21,027 bases of DNA from a virus (IMGVR_UViG_3300035698_001333:1-21027); one strand, 5' to 3'. Numbered from the stretch's first letter, positions 15,814-21,027 are shown. Numbers and translations are program-made. The notes: a model not told the origin generated them from the sequence alone.

Positions 15814-15990
15814 ATGGTAAAAAACAACAAAATGAAGAAAGTAGGGCCAGACGGAGTATCTGCAGTCGATGATGATGATACTGTCCTTGACGCACTCAAA
15901 GAGCTGACCAAGTGTGTGGCTGAGAATACGGTCATTCTTAAGTCAATGAAAGCATCCCACGACAAATGGGTGCGCGCCGGAAAGTTTTGA
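15814..15990 (+). CDS. 58-residue acidic-centre protein, unrecognised
   Basis: A short gene with AAAGGA at 15801-15806 eight bases before the ATG at 15814. The protein has a Lys-rich start, a run of four Asp residues near 19-22, then one amphipathic helix (V-L-D-A-L-K-E-L-T-K-C) and a basic end (W-V-R-A-G-K-F). It is probably a small helical protein that binds a partner, but nothing identifies the family. It fills the space between exonuclease and HNH genes and is preceded by the GGAC/GTCC palindromes. The HNH gene begins two bases after its stop. Confidence 0.6.
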   Translation: MVKNNKMKKVGPDGVSAVDDDDTVLDALKELTKCVAENTVILKSMKASHDKWVRAGKF

Positions 15991-15991
15991 T

Positions 15992-16468
15992 ATGAAACTA
16001 CTTACAACAATTCACTGTAAAATATGTGGGCAAATTGGTGAGATGAGACTCAATAATAAAACGCGTTGCCGAAAATGTCAATTAAAAGCTAAACGAAAAG
16101 ATTGGCATCTGGAAATGAGTAATCCATTGAGCAGAAAAGCAAAGGCTGAGAAGTCAAGAGCTTATCGCCAAGTAAACCCAGCTAGATGCAGGGAAATTTG
16201 TTACGCGTGGCGAGCTGCCAACGTTGGCAAGACGTTACAGAGTCGTAGAATCAGTCAGAAAAAATACAGACAACAAAACCCAAAGAAAATGTGGTGTCAT
16301 CATGCTGTACATCGTGCGGTTAAGTCCGGACGGATCAAGAGACAAGACTGTTGGTGCGGCAAAGAAGCTCAAGCGCACCATGAGGACTATAATAAGCCTT
16401 ATGAGATTATATGGCTATGTCCTATGCACCACTCAGAATTACACAGAAAGGAATTAGCCCGTGGCTAG
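15992..16468 (+). CDS. Free-standing HNH endonuclease with N-terminal zinc finger
   Basis: A 158-residue protein. An N-terminal zinc finger is formed by C9, C12, C26 and C29. The middle is basic, with many Arg, Lys and Gln, and probably contacts DNA. The C-terminal domain has the phage HNH signature: C120-x-C122, H129-H130-E-D-Y-N134, W-L-C143-P-M-H146-H147 and H151. The first cysteine pair is C-x-C rather than the more usual C-x-x-C. Such genes are often homing-type endonucleases inserted between phage genes; some support DNA packaging, but the position here, within the recombination module, favours a selfish or accessory role. Only a weak GGAAAG precedes the start. Its 3' end overlaps the next gene by eight bases. 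Confidence 0.8.
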   Translation: MKLLTTIHCKICGQIGEMRLNNKTRCRKCQLKAKRKDWHLEMSNPLSRKAKAEKSRAYRQVNPARCREICYAWRAANVGKTLQSRRISQKKYRQQNPKKMWCHHAVHRAVKSGRIKRQDCWCGKEAQAHHEDYNKPYEIIWLCPMHHSELHRKELARG

Positions 16469-16667
16469 ACATATTACCTGTGATATATGTGGACGTGAAA
16501 TCAGAACAGAGGACATACGCCACATAGGAATAACCCGCACTGATCCTCATAGTGATAGCGAGAAGCCAACGATGGTAGAGCAAGAAACATGCGTTCACTG
16601 TGCTGAGGACGTTCGTAAGTACATCCTCTTGCTATCAACCGAAGGAGGCGTACGTGAATCTAAATGA
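16461..16667 (+). CDS. Zinc-ribbon protein, function unknown
   Basis: A 68-residue protein with a GTG start at 16461 behind AAAGGA (16447-16452). C7-x-x-C10 and C44-x-x-C47 form a likely zinc ribbon with a charged loop between. The remainder is a short helix. It overlaps the HNH gene by eight bases and the Sak4-like gene by 14 bases, so it is translationally embedded in this operon. Such small ribbons are common in phage early regions and may bind DNA, RNA or a host protein. I see no evidence for a specific role. Confidence 0.65.
   Translation: MARHITCDICGREIRTEDIRHIGITRTDPHSDSEKPTMVEQETCVHCAEDVRKYILLLSTEGGVRESK
16642..16648 (+). promoter_or_regulatory. Strong ribosome binding site deciding the Sak4-like start
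   Basis: AAGGAGG lies five bases before the GTG at 16654. An in-frame ATG reading from 16600 exists but is inside the zinc-ribbon gene and adds 18 residues without homologous appearance, so the GTG is preferred. Confidence 0.65.
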
Positions 16668-17424
16668 CATGAAGCCTGCAGGAAACACAATTGACCGAGG
16701 TATATCAATCTGTGTGTATTCAAACCCCGGTGTTGGCAAAACCACGATGGCGACCTCCCTCCCACCCGAAGAAACATTGATAATCAATGCTGAAGCTGGT
16801 CTAGGACCTCTTCTAGGCAAGGGTCACTGCGTCTTTAACCTATTGCAGACCGTCAAGGACTATGAGTTCGAAAAGACCATTGACGAGCTCTACAAGCAGT
16901 TAAGGACAACGAAGCATCCGTTCAAGAACATCGTTATAGACAACTTGTCGGAGGTTGAAAACCAGTTGGTATTGAACCTGACCAAGCGCCGTGGGAAAGA
17001 AGGTCCAACGCTGCGTGAATACGGGGATTCTGCTTACAAGATCCGCGAGTGGATACACTTGTTCCGTGACCTTGTCTTTCAAAACATGAATGTAATTATC
17101 AACTGCTGGGAGTTCCCAATGGAGCTCAAGAATGTCGAAGGCAACGTAGTGACGCTCACAGTCCCTAAAATTGCCAAAAGCGTTGTACCCACGCTATGTG
17201 GTTGCCTCGACATGGTCGGACATCTGGAAGTGCACGAGAAAACAGGCAAACGTTGGCTACGGTTAAGGCCTAACGACGTAAGCCTGTGCAAAACTCAGTT
17301 CGCAGGTGTTGGAGAGGACCAATCTGGAGAGATAGCCGACTTTGGCATTATCTTCGGTAAAGTATTAAACCATGTGTACAAAGAGGTTAAAGACCAAGAA
17401 GCTAAAGAAAGGCTAGGTAATTAA
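16654..17424 (+). CDS. Sak4-like P-loop ATPase, single-strand annealing/recombination protein
   Basis: A 256-residue protein from the GTG at 16654. The Walker A motif is S-N-P-G-V-G-K-T at 23-30, after a short strand; the Walker B motif is N-I-V-I-D-N-L-S-E with D96. The strand-rich middle and the K-I-A-K-S-V-V-P segment fit the AAA_24/Sak4 RecA-like group used by phages for strand annealing or exchange. A partner exonuclease is encoded upstream and a DUF669 protein downstream, a common Sak4 neighbourhood; DUF669 proteins are thought to act as ssDNA-binding partners. The stop is immediately followed by the next start at 17425. Whether it acts by annealing or RecA-like exchange cannot be told from sequence. 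Confidence 0.75.
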   Translation: MNLNDMKPAGNTIDRGISICVYSNPGVGKTTMATSLPPEETLIINAEAGLGPLLGKGHCVFNLLQTVKDYEFEKTIDELYKQLRTTKHPFKNIVIDNLSEVENQLVLNLTKRRGKEGPTLREYGDSAYKIREWIHLFRDLVFQNMNVIINCWEFPMELKNVEGNVVTLTVPKIAKSVVPTLCGCLDMVGHLEVHEKTGKRWLRLRPNDVSLCKTQFAGVGEDQSGEIADFGIIFGKVLNHVYKEVKDQEAKERLGN

Positions 17425-17682
17425 ATGGAAATGGATGTCATATCAAAGACAGACGTTGACAAGCTCTTTAAACTAGGTCATAGGACTCTTCATTTTTACA
17501 AAATGTCTGGATTAATTAAACAGCCCATGAGGTTAGATAAGCACACCTACTGGGAGAAAGACTATATCATTCCAAGGCTAAAAGAAATAAATGAGTTAAA
17601 AAGAACACCATGTGAGGCTTGTGGCAGAGTACATAATCTTACTAGCATTAACTTCCTAAACAACAAAAGGAGTAATAAATGA
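17425..17682 (+). CDS. MerR-like helix-turn-helix protein with C-terminal CxxC
   Basis: An 85-residue protein. Residues 5-58 follow the MerR HTH layout: I-S-K-T-D-V-D-K-L-F, then R-T-L-H-F-Y (about 20-25), G-L-I (29-31), an aromatic wing Y-W-E-K-D-Y and R-L-K-E-I-N-E-L. The usual dimer coiled coil and ligand domain are absent; instead there is C63-x-x-C66 followed by a short tail. This suggests a compact DNA-binding protein, such as a phage regulator or excisionase-type architectural factor, rather than a metal sensor. The ATG at 17425 abuts the Sak4-like stop; another in-frame ATG is at 17431. No strong ribosome site is seen, so coupling is likely. It overlaps the DUF669 gene by four bases. 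Confidence 0.65.
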   Translation: MEMDVISKTDVDKLFKLGHRTLHFYKMSGLIKQPMRLDKHTYWEKDYIIPRLKEINELKRTPCEACGRVHNLTSINFLNNKRSNK

Positions 17683-18113
17683 ACATAGACTGGGATGTTG
17701 ATACAGATTCAGGCGGTACGTATGACAATGGACCTTACAGAGTCCGCATTAAGTCGATTGAGGAAGCCCAAGCGTCAACAGGCAGCCCTCAGTTAGTAAT
17801 AAAGTCCGAGTTCTGTGATGGTAAGTACGAAGGCAAGACGTTGACTGACTGGATTACGTTGGTTGACACGGCCGGTTGGAAGTTGGTTAAGTTCATTAAA
17901 GGCATGAGCGTTGACATTGCTGTCGTTAAAGACACCATTGGAGATACCAACTCAGGTCAATTCCGTGGGTTCCTCAACAAGTTGATCGGTAAGACAACGA
18001 TTTGGGTCGTTGGGAAGAAAACACGCGATGGAGTCGTAAACACAACTGTTCTTGATTATCAGCCCGATCCAAAGGTTGAAGAAACAGCGAAAGAAGAGGC
18101 ATGGCTTGAATAA
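17679..18113 (+). CDS. DUF669 family protein, probable ssDNA-binding partner
   Basis: A 144-residue protein. AAAGGAG at 17666-17672 precedes the ATG by six bases. The N-terminus D-x-D-x-D-S-G-G-T-Y with a following beta-rich body (Y-R-V-R-I-K-S-I, L-V-I-K-S-E-F) and G-K-T-L-T-D-W-I fits DUF669, a phage family found beside Sak4 and Erf-like recombinases. The C-terminus is acidic (V-E-E-T-A-K-E-E-A-W-L-E), as in single-stranded DNA-binding proteins that recruit partners. It likely coats ssDNA made by the exonuclease. The family assignment is by recalled pattern and context. Confidence 0.7.
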   Translation: MNIDWDVDTDSGGTYDNGPYRVRIKSIEEAQASTGSPQLVIKSEFCDGKYEGKTLTDWITLVDTAGWKLVKFIKGMSVDIAVVKDTIGDTNSGQFRGFLNKLIGKTTIWVVGKKTRDGVVNTTVLDYQPDPKVEETAKEEAWLE

Positions 18114-18858
18114 AGAATCCAACGACTATGGTTGGGTTAAGTTGCACCGCAAGATAGCGTTGACTTCGTTCTATAGCAACGTAGATGCAACCTATCTTGC
18201 AGTGCACCTCTTGCTCCACTCTAATTTCAAAGACAGCGCGTTTAATATTCACCACACGTCTGCTATATGTCGCAGAGGTCAATATCTTGGTGGTTACAAG
18301 CGTCTTTCAAAGGAATTAGGGTGGGGTAAAACACGTGTAAGACGTGCTATAAAGCGGTTAGCAGATGCTACGTTTCTTACAACTTACTCAACAAATCAGT
18401 ACGCCATCCTAACCATATGCAATTACAATAGTTACCAAACCCGGGTGTCACCTCAGACCCCCCTGAGTGCTCACACTGGACCCCCTGGGGTGCCAACTGG
18501 GACCCCGGTGACTGCTCAACCTGGACCCCATCATAAGAATGTTAAGAATGTTAAGAAAGAAAAACCTATAGTGGGTGTCAAAGATTTTGATTATCTTTGG
18601 TCTTTGTATCCACGCAAAATCGGGAAGAAAGTATCTGTTCGCCACATGACATCATCCATAAAAACTGCTGTTGATGTTGAAGATTGCGCCCGCGCCATTC
18701 AAAACTACCTAAATTCACGTTCCTACCAAAATGGCTTTGTGCAATATGGCTCTACTTTCTTTAATAATTGGACTGACTGGGTTACTGACCCCGATCCGGG
18801 TGAGGACCCTAAGTTAAAAGAGTTAAAGGAGCTCGTAGATGCAGAAAAAGACAAGTAG
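18106..18858 (+). CDS. Replication initiator / replisome organizer-like protein
   Basis: A 250-residue protein with a TTG start at 18106 behind an AGAGG site, overlapping the DUF669 gene by eight bases. The N-terminal ~110 residues have the D-Y-G-W-V-K-L-H-R-K-I opening seen in phage replisome organizers, then a winged-helix region (R-G-Q-Y-L-G-G and G-K-T-R-V-R-R-A-I-K-R-L). Residues ~114-142 are a Pro/Gly/Thr linker that also carries DNA repeats (see iterons). Residues ~143-155 are Lys/Asn-rich. The C-terminal domain, F-D-Y-L-W-S-L-Y-P-R-K to S-T-F-F-N-N-W-T-D-W, is a familiar end of phage replication proteins that contact the helicase or loader. It should melt the origin and recruit host DnaB-type helicase. 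Confidence 0.75.
   Translation: MNKESNDYGWVKLHRKIALTSFYSNVDATYLAVHLLLHSNFKDSAFNIHHTSAICRRGQYLGGYKRLSKELGWGKTRVRRAIKRLADATFLTTYSTNQYAILTICNYNSYQTRVSPQTPLSAHTGPPGVPTGTPVTAQPGPHHKNVKNVKKEKPIVGVKDFDYLWSLYPRKIGKKVSVRHMTSSIKTAVDVEDCARAIQNYLNSRSYQNGFVQYGSTFFNNWTDWVTDPDPGEDPKLKELKELVDAEKDK
18446..18530 (+). repeat. Four iteron-like repeats in the initiator gene, candidate origin
   Basis: Four copies of a 22-23 bp unit begin at 18446, 18468, 18491 and 18513. Each starts TG and carries a GACCCC core at 18456, 18479, 18501 and 18524, with spacings of 23, 22 and 23. Spacings of 22 and 23 are not multiples of three, so protein repetition alone does not explain the pattern. An A-rich tract follows immediately. 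Lambda and several other phages keep their origin in this part of the initiator gene. Confidence 0.6.
18531..18570 (+). other. A-rich tract next to iterons, candidate DNA unwinding element
   Basis: The tract contains two direct 9-bp repeats, AAGAATGTT at 18535-18543 and 18544-18552, then AAGAAAGAAAAA. It contrasts sharply with the C-rich iterons just before it. It encodes the Lys/Asn-rich linker, which may partly explain the composition. Confidence 0.4.
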
Positions 18859-19300
18859 TAGTGACAGAATGAAGCGAAAGTGGGCAGCAGCAAAGGAGAT
18901 GTCAAAGGACGCAAGAAAGTGGGCAGCAAAGGAGATGTCAAAGGACTGGGCAGCAAAGGAGATGTCAAAGCACGTACTTGATGCTCTTGTCCCTAAACAA
19001 TTTGGAAAGTCCATTAAGATTGACATTCCGGAGCACAGCCATATATTTGGTGGTGCAAGGGGAAGTGGGAAATCCTCCGCTTTAACTGCTTCTGACATGC
19101 AAAAGGCTGCTTATGCGTTGGGTAATAGTACCCACACGCATCCCCAGATGCTCGTGCCGACGGCAACGCAAGTAATCAACGCCCAGAAAGCCAACATGAA
19201 GAAAGCAAACCCAGCGTCATCCCAGTTCATTGAGCCTGAAAGAGAGCCGGAAAAGCAATCGTTGGATAATATCGTTGATGACATCATAAGGGGGCTGTAA
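18839..19300 (+). CDS. P-loop-containing protein with N-terminal tandem repeat, unrecognised
   Basis: A 153-residue protein. AAAGGAG at 18826-18831 precedes the ATG by seven bases, and the first 20 bases overlap the initiator gene. Residues ~13-45 carry a tandem amphipathic repeat, three copies of W-A-A-K-E-M-S-K (first copy with an extra Ala). Residues ~62-80 hold a strand followed by G-A-R-G-S-G-K-S, a good Walker A match, but no Walker B or further ATPase fold is evident in the remaining ~75 residues. The C-terminal part is low-complexity, ending in an acidic helix. It could be a minimal nucleotide-binding protein, a truncated ATPase, or a chance Gly loop. It is coupled to the next gene by TAATG. 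Confidence 0.6.
   Translation: MQKKTSSSDRMKRKWAAAKEMSKDARKWAAKEMSKDWAAKEMSKHVLDALVPKQFGKSIKIDIPEHSHIFGGARGSGKSSALTASDMQKAAYALGNSTHTHPQMLVPTATQVINAQKANMKKANPASSQFIEPEREPEKQSLDNIVDDIIRGL
18882..18970 (+). repeat. In-frame tandem repeat in the P-loop protein gene
   Basis: GGGCAGC begins three copies at 18882, 18921 and 18948, each followed by an AAAGGAGATGTCAAAG block. The copy distances, 39 and 27 bases, are multiples of three, so the repeat is best explained at protein level. Each copy includes a Shine-Dalgarno-like AAAGGAG, with ATG too close to serve as a start. Confidence 0.75.
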
Positions 19301-19779
19301 TGCTTATAAGTGACGGAAGTTGGGTATCTGAAGCATGTAAAGCCATATCCAAGGTGGCTACAGACCAAGATGACTTGGAAAGACGCTTGTCCATACTCAC
19401 GGCTGATAAGATGTTGGGTTTCTTCAAGCCGTTGGTTAAACCTGCAGTGCCGCTCACGGTGATGAAGTATCGTGCTCTAAACAGGGAGCAAAGGTTCTCT
19501 TTCAATAAAGACAATCCTGATTGGGCAGAGAATCCCGCCATTTCTGAATTCCTAGCTGAAGAGTCCGGGGTCGATTGTGGCAACCAATCCAACGCTTGGT
19601 GGCTTACAAACTGCATGAAGTATGACATTGGCGAAGAGCGAAAGGACAAGGTTCAGTCAGCGCTGAACTTGTACAGCCTTGACATACGAAGGCTAAACAC
19701 CCCACGAAAGCATGCTGACCCTGAAGTTGAGCATGTCCGCAATACGTTTGGTGGGATTGTAGGTGAGCATGCCGAGTAG
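19300..19779 (+). CDS. 159-residue early-region protein, unrecognised
   Basis: The ATG overlaps the upstream stop (TAATG at 19298-19302) and follows a run of G (GGGGG) that can act as ribosome site. The protein is soluble, mostly helical: an N-terminal D-G-S-W-V, a helix with E-R-R-L-S-I-L-T-A-D, a Pro-rich turn (F-K-P-L-V-K-P-A-V-P), a basic R-A-L-N-R-E-Q-R-F, and a central patch with C-G-N-Q-S-N-A-W-W-L-T-N-C. The tail is charged. No catalytic motif or known fold is recognised. Its location after the initiator suggests a replication accessory or early host-takeover protein, but that is position only. Confidence 0.6.
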   Translation: MLISDGSWVSEACKAISKVATDQDDLERRLSILTADKMLGFFKPLVKPAVPLTVMKYRALNREQRFSFNKDNPDWAENPAISEFLAEESGVDCGNQSNAWWLTNCMKYDIGEERKDKVQSALNLYSLDIRRLNTPRKHADPEVEHVRNTFGGIVGEHAE

Positions 19780-19987
19780 ACACTACCCTTGGGGGTTGGC
19801 TTTGGCGATGTACACAGCGGAGCCTGATAAACACTACAAAGCATATCAGAAATTATGTCGTTATTATGATGATGAAAGGGTTTGGGTGGAAGAGAATTAT
19901 GACAAAAGAAAAAATACCGCAAAATGCAAACGAGATAAAGTTCGTACAAACAAAAGACCTGATAAAAGAGTTGGCAAGTCGGTTTGA
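19763..19987 (+). CDS. Small basic protein, overlapping both neighbours
   Basis: About 72-74 residues, from GTG at 19763 or ATG at 19769. The N-terminal half is rich in Tyr, Trp and His (M-Y-T-A-E-P-D-K-H-Y-K-A-Y), the C-terminal half strongly basic (R-T-N-K-R-P-D-K-R). It overlaps the upstream gene by ~17 bases and the next gene by ~89 bases. The ribosome site is weak. The C-terminal basic half may be a by-product of the overlapping frame, so the reading frame is only moderately supported. No family is recognised. Confidence 0.4.
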   Translation: MSMPSRHYPWGLALAMYTAEPDKHYKAYQKLCRYYDDERVWVEENYDKRKNTAKCKRDKVRTNKRPDKRVGKSV

Positions 19988-20144
19988 TACGTCAATCTTC
20001 GTTGCAAGCAACAACGAGACAAAGGACAGAGCCGCGTTGGGATGGCATTCTAAAGGAGATTATTTTACTCTTCTTGGGTTAATAAAATGGATAGAACATA
20101 GGATTGATGAAATGGAGCCTGAAGATCCAAACGAACAACCCTGA
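19899..20144 (+). CDS. 81-residue protein, unrecognised
   Basis: The ATG at 19899 is preceded by GGAAGAGA a few bases upstream and gives a natural start (M-T-K-E-K-I-P). A longer in-frame reading from 19866 is possible but adds Met/Gly/Phe residues encoded in the neighbouring frame. The protein has a helix-rich pattern with D-L-I-K-E-L-A-S-R-F, a strand T-S-I-F-V-A-S, a G-W-H-S-K-G loop and a helix L-I-K-W-I-E-H-R-I-D-E-M, ending acidic. It resembles small phage early proteins but no function can be given. It overlaps the next gene by 38 bases. Confidence 0.6.
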   Translation: MTKEKIPQNANEIKFVQTKDLIKELASRFDTSIFVASNNETKDRAALGWHSKGDYFTLLGLIKWIEHRIDEMEPEDPNEQP

Positions 20145-20352
20145 ACAAAAAGGAAATTTCACCCCCAAAGGGCGACCCCACGCGAACGACGACATTAGAT
20201 GGTACGAGTTATTCGTCTTAGCTGGGGCCGTCCGCTATGAAGAGCCAGAACCTCCACCGCTACCGGGCATGGACATTGATGAATTCATGGATTATGTTGA
20301 AGATGACCTAAAGAAGCAGGGAGTTAAATTCATATCATGGCGAAAACAGTAG
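20107..20352 (+). CDS. Small Pro/acidic-rich protein, unrecognised
   Basis: About 81 residues from ATG at 20107 (an in-frame TTG lies just before it). The middle has W-Y-E-L-F-V-L-A-G-A-V-R-Y followed by an acidic-proline stretch E-E-P-E-P-P-P-L-P-G-M-D-I-D, then an acidic helix and a basic end. The ribosome site is weak (AGGA three bases before the ATG), suggesting coupling with the upstream gene. It overlaps the next gene by 16 bases. Function unknown. Confidence 0.5.
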   Translation: MKWSLKIQTNNPEQKGNFTPKGRPHANDDIRWYELFVLAGAVRYEEPEPPPLPGMDIDEFMDYVEDDLKKQGVKFISWRKQ

Positions 20353-20495
20353 ACAAAAAGGGGTGGCGTTGGGTATGTGACATCTGCGGGAAGGAAGCTG
20401 GTCTGCACCAGTGCCTTAAACGTGGTAAGCACGAATATTACTGTTGGGCTTGTATTGGGAAAGGAGTAAAGAATGTGCCACGACCATCGAAGTGA
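20337..20495 (+). CDS. 52-residue zinc-ribbon protein
   Basis: A short gene starting at the ATG at 20337 and ending at 20495. C14-x-x-C17 and C36-x-x-C39 form a likely zinc ribbon, with C26 and H32 between. The rest is basic, with Trp residues near the first knuckle. The Shine-Dalgarno candidate (AGGGAG) is 13 bases away, which is long, so the gene may rely on coupling. It overlaps the next gene by 23 bases. Similar small zinc proteins are frequent in phage early regions; partner unknown. Confidence 0.6.
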   Translation: MAKTVDKKGWRWVCDICGKEAGLHQCLKRGKHEYYCWACIGKGVKNVPRPSK

Positions 20496-20646
20496 CCCTT
20501 ATTATTGGGCGAATGACCAGTATGCTAGACCGTTGGAGGACAGTATTATGTTCAAGTTTATGTTGTGCGTTATGATGCTGTTTGTACTCACTATTTTTAA
20601 CCCACTATTTTGGATAGTGCTTTTCTTAATGAGGATATTCTTATGA
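20473..20646 (+). CDS. Small membrane protein, one or two transmembrane segments
   Basis: A 57-residue protein with AAAGGAG at 20460-20466 six bases before the ATG. The N-terminal ~25 residues are polar and aromatic (H-D-H-R-S-D-P-Y-Y-W). Residues ~27-57 are strongly hydrophobic, F-K-F-M-L-C-V-M-M-L-F-V-L-T then N-P-L-F-W-I-V-L-F-L, enough for one long or two short membrane spans. It ends right after the hydrophobic segment with R-I-F-L. It could be a holin-like or superinfection-exclusion protein, but nothing in the sequence decides this. Confidence 0.6.
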   Translation: MCHDHRSDPYYWANDQYARPLEDSIMFKFMLCVMMLFVLTIFNPLFWIVLFLMRIFL

Positions 20647-20689
20647 CAGAGAAACTTTATTAGCATAGCACAACTAGGGAGGAAGTATA

Positions 20690-20857
20690 GTGAAAGACAA
20701 CATAATCCTAGATGATTGGAGCATGAATGATGATAGTGCTGAATTGCTTGAGATAGTGGCTAGGTTTCAAGAAGGATTTAATACCAACCTACATTGTATG
20801 GAATTGGTTCAATGTATTTTAGACGCTGGATTTACCAAGAAGAAGGAGGAGCGATGA
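20690..20857 (+). CDS. 55-residue acidic helical protein, unrecognised
   Basis: GTG start at 20690 behind a strong AGGGAGGA site. The protein is acidic at the start (L-D-D-W-S-M-N-D-D), then helical with E-L-L-E-I-V-A-R-F and two Cys residues, ending in a Lys/Glu tail. The stop overlaps the next start (ATGA at 20854-20857). Function unknown. Confidence 0.55.
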   Translation: MKDNIILDDWSMNDDSAELLEIVARFQEGFNTNLHCMELVQCILDAGFTKKKEER

Positions 20858-21027
20858 GTAATTATGAGATGTTTCAAGTAAAAGCAACTATAACTAAGAA
20901 TATACACATATCTTGTGTTGAGCAGATGCTAGATAAGCTAAAGGCTGTGGGAAATATTGAAAATGTTTCGATGGATTATTTTATTGACGATAGCCCAAGA
21001 TATGGTGGGGCAGAACTCAAGAAAGGA
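20854..21027 (+). CDS. Partial gene running off the window, unrecognised
   Basis: The ATG at 20854 follows GGAGGAG with good spacing and overlaps the upstream stop. The first 58 residues are in the window and the frame is open to the end. The visible part begins with strands (F-Q-V-K-A-T-I-T) and a helix with V-E-Q-M-L-D-K-L-K-A-V-G, then N-V-S-M-D-Y-F-I-D-D. No family is recognised from this fragment. Confidence 0.55.
   Translation, partial: MSNYEMFQVKATITKNIHISCVEQMLDKLKAVGNIENVSMDYFIDDSPRYGGAELKKG

Noticed and set aside
15596-15895. 99-residue reverse-strand reading frame across the exonuclease end
   Set aside because: Covers the intergenic palindromes and the small 58-residue gene in antisense; no ribosome site and a low-complexity product.
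18052-18105. Upstream TTG start for the initiator
   Set aside because: It lies deep in the DUF669 gene and adds a Lys/Arg-rich stretch; the TTG at 18106 has a ribosome site and opens the recognised N-terminus.
18882-18970. Tandem repeat as a CRISPR array or second iteron set
   Set aside because: Copies are spaced by multiples of three and encode an amphipathic protein repeat; there are no spacers of constant length.
19866-19898. Upstream ATG start for the gene at 19899
   Set aside because: The three leading Met codons encode an unlikely N-terminus in an overlapping frame, and the GGAAGAGA site is placed for 19899.

Overview
The window is a stretch of a tailed bacteriophage genome in which every supported gene lies on the + strand. 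The combination of a head-tail adaptor, a very long beta-rich tail protein of nozzle type and a 2,732-residue polyvalent (ejection-type) virion protein suggests a short-tailed, podovirus-like phage. A lipoprotein with a clear lipobox, nested in a small membrane-protein gene like an Rz/Rz1 pair, suggests a Gram-negative host. No host genes, tRNA, rRNA, integrase, CRISPR array or insertion sequence was seen. Genes are packed tightly: ATGA and TAATG junctions are common, several genes overlap by 20 to 90 bases, and GTG and TTG starts with good Shine-Dalgarno sites occur.

Layout. (1) 17-329: a possible spanin pair, one small helical protein with a lipoprotein nested in the +1 frame. (2) 329-14800: virion module with adaptor (329-1063), nozzle-like protein carrying an insert of three tail-collar-like His-rich modules (1071-4547), a 77-aa protein, two unrecognised Gly-rich proteins (4792-5514, 5525-6472), a 66-aa protein, and the giant protein (6602-14800). 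The giant protein has hydrophobic N-terminal segments, a HEXXH zincin-like domain, a possible degenerate NADAR-like domain, coiled coil, and a C-terminal region typical of large polyvalent phage proteins. (3) 14797-14844: a promoter-like element and a perfect inverted repeat at the join between modules. (4) 14858-18858: DNA recombination and replication module with a PD-(D/E)XK exonuclease with four candidate Fe-S cysteines, a 58-aa protein, a free-standing HNH endonuclease, a zinc-ribbon protein, a Sak4-like P-loop ATPase, a MerR-like HTH protein, a DUF669 protein (probable ssDNA-binding partner) and a replisome-organizer-like initiator. The linker region of the initiator gene holds four 22-23 bp iteron-like repeats followed by an A-rich tract, a lambda-like candidate origin. 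(5) 18839-21027: small unrecognised genes, including a P-loop-containing protein with a tandem repeat, a zinc-ribbon protein and a small membrane protein; the last gene runs off the window.

How the genes work together. The exonuclease, Sak4-like ATPase and DUF669 protein together look like a phage single-strand annealing/recombination set. The initiator would load host replication proteins at the candidate origin in its own gene; no phage polymerase or helicase is seen in the window. The virion genes would build the portal-proximal tail and the ejected proteins.

Window-wide signal. The hexamer CGTTGG/CCAACG is strongly over-represented. A hand count gives about 55 copies on the two strands, against roughly 9-10 expected by chance. 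It occurs in all reading frames and is absent from a few stretches, including the collar-like insert.
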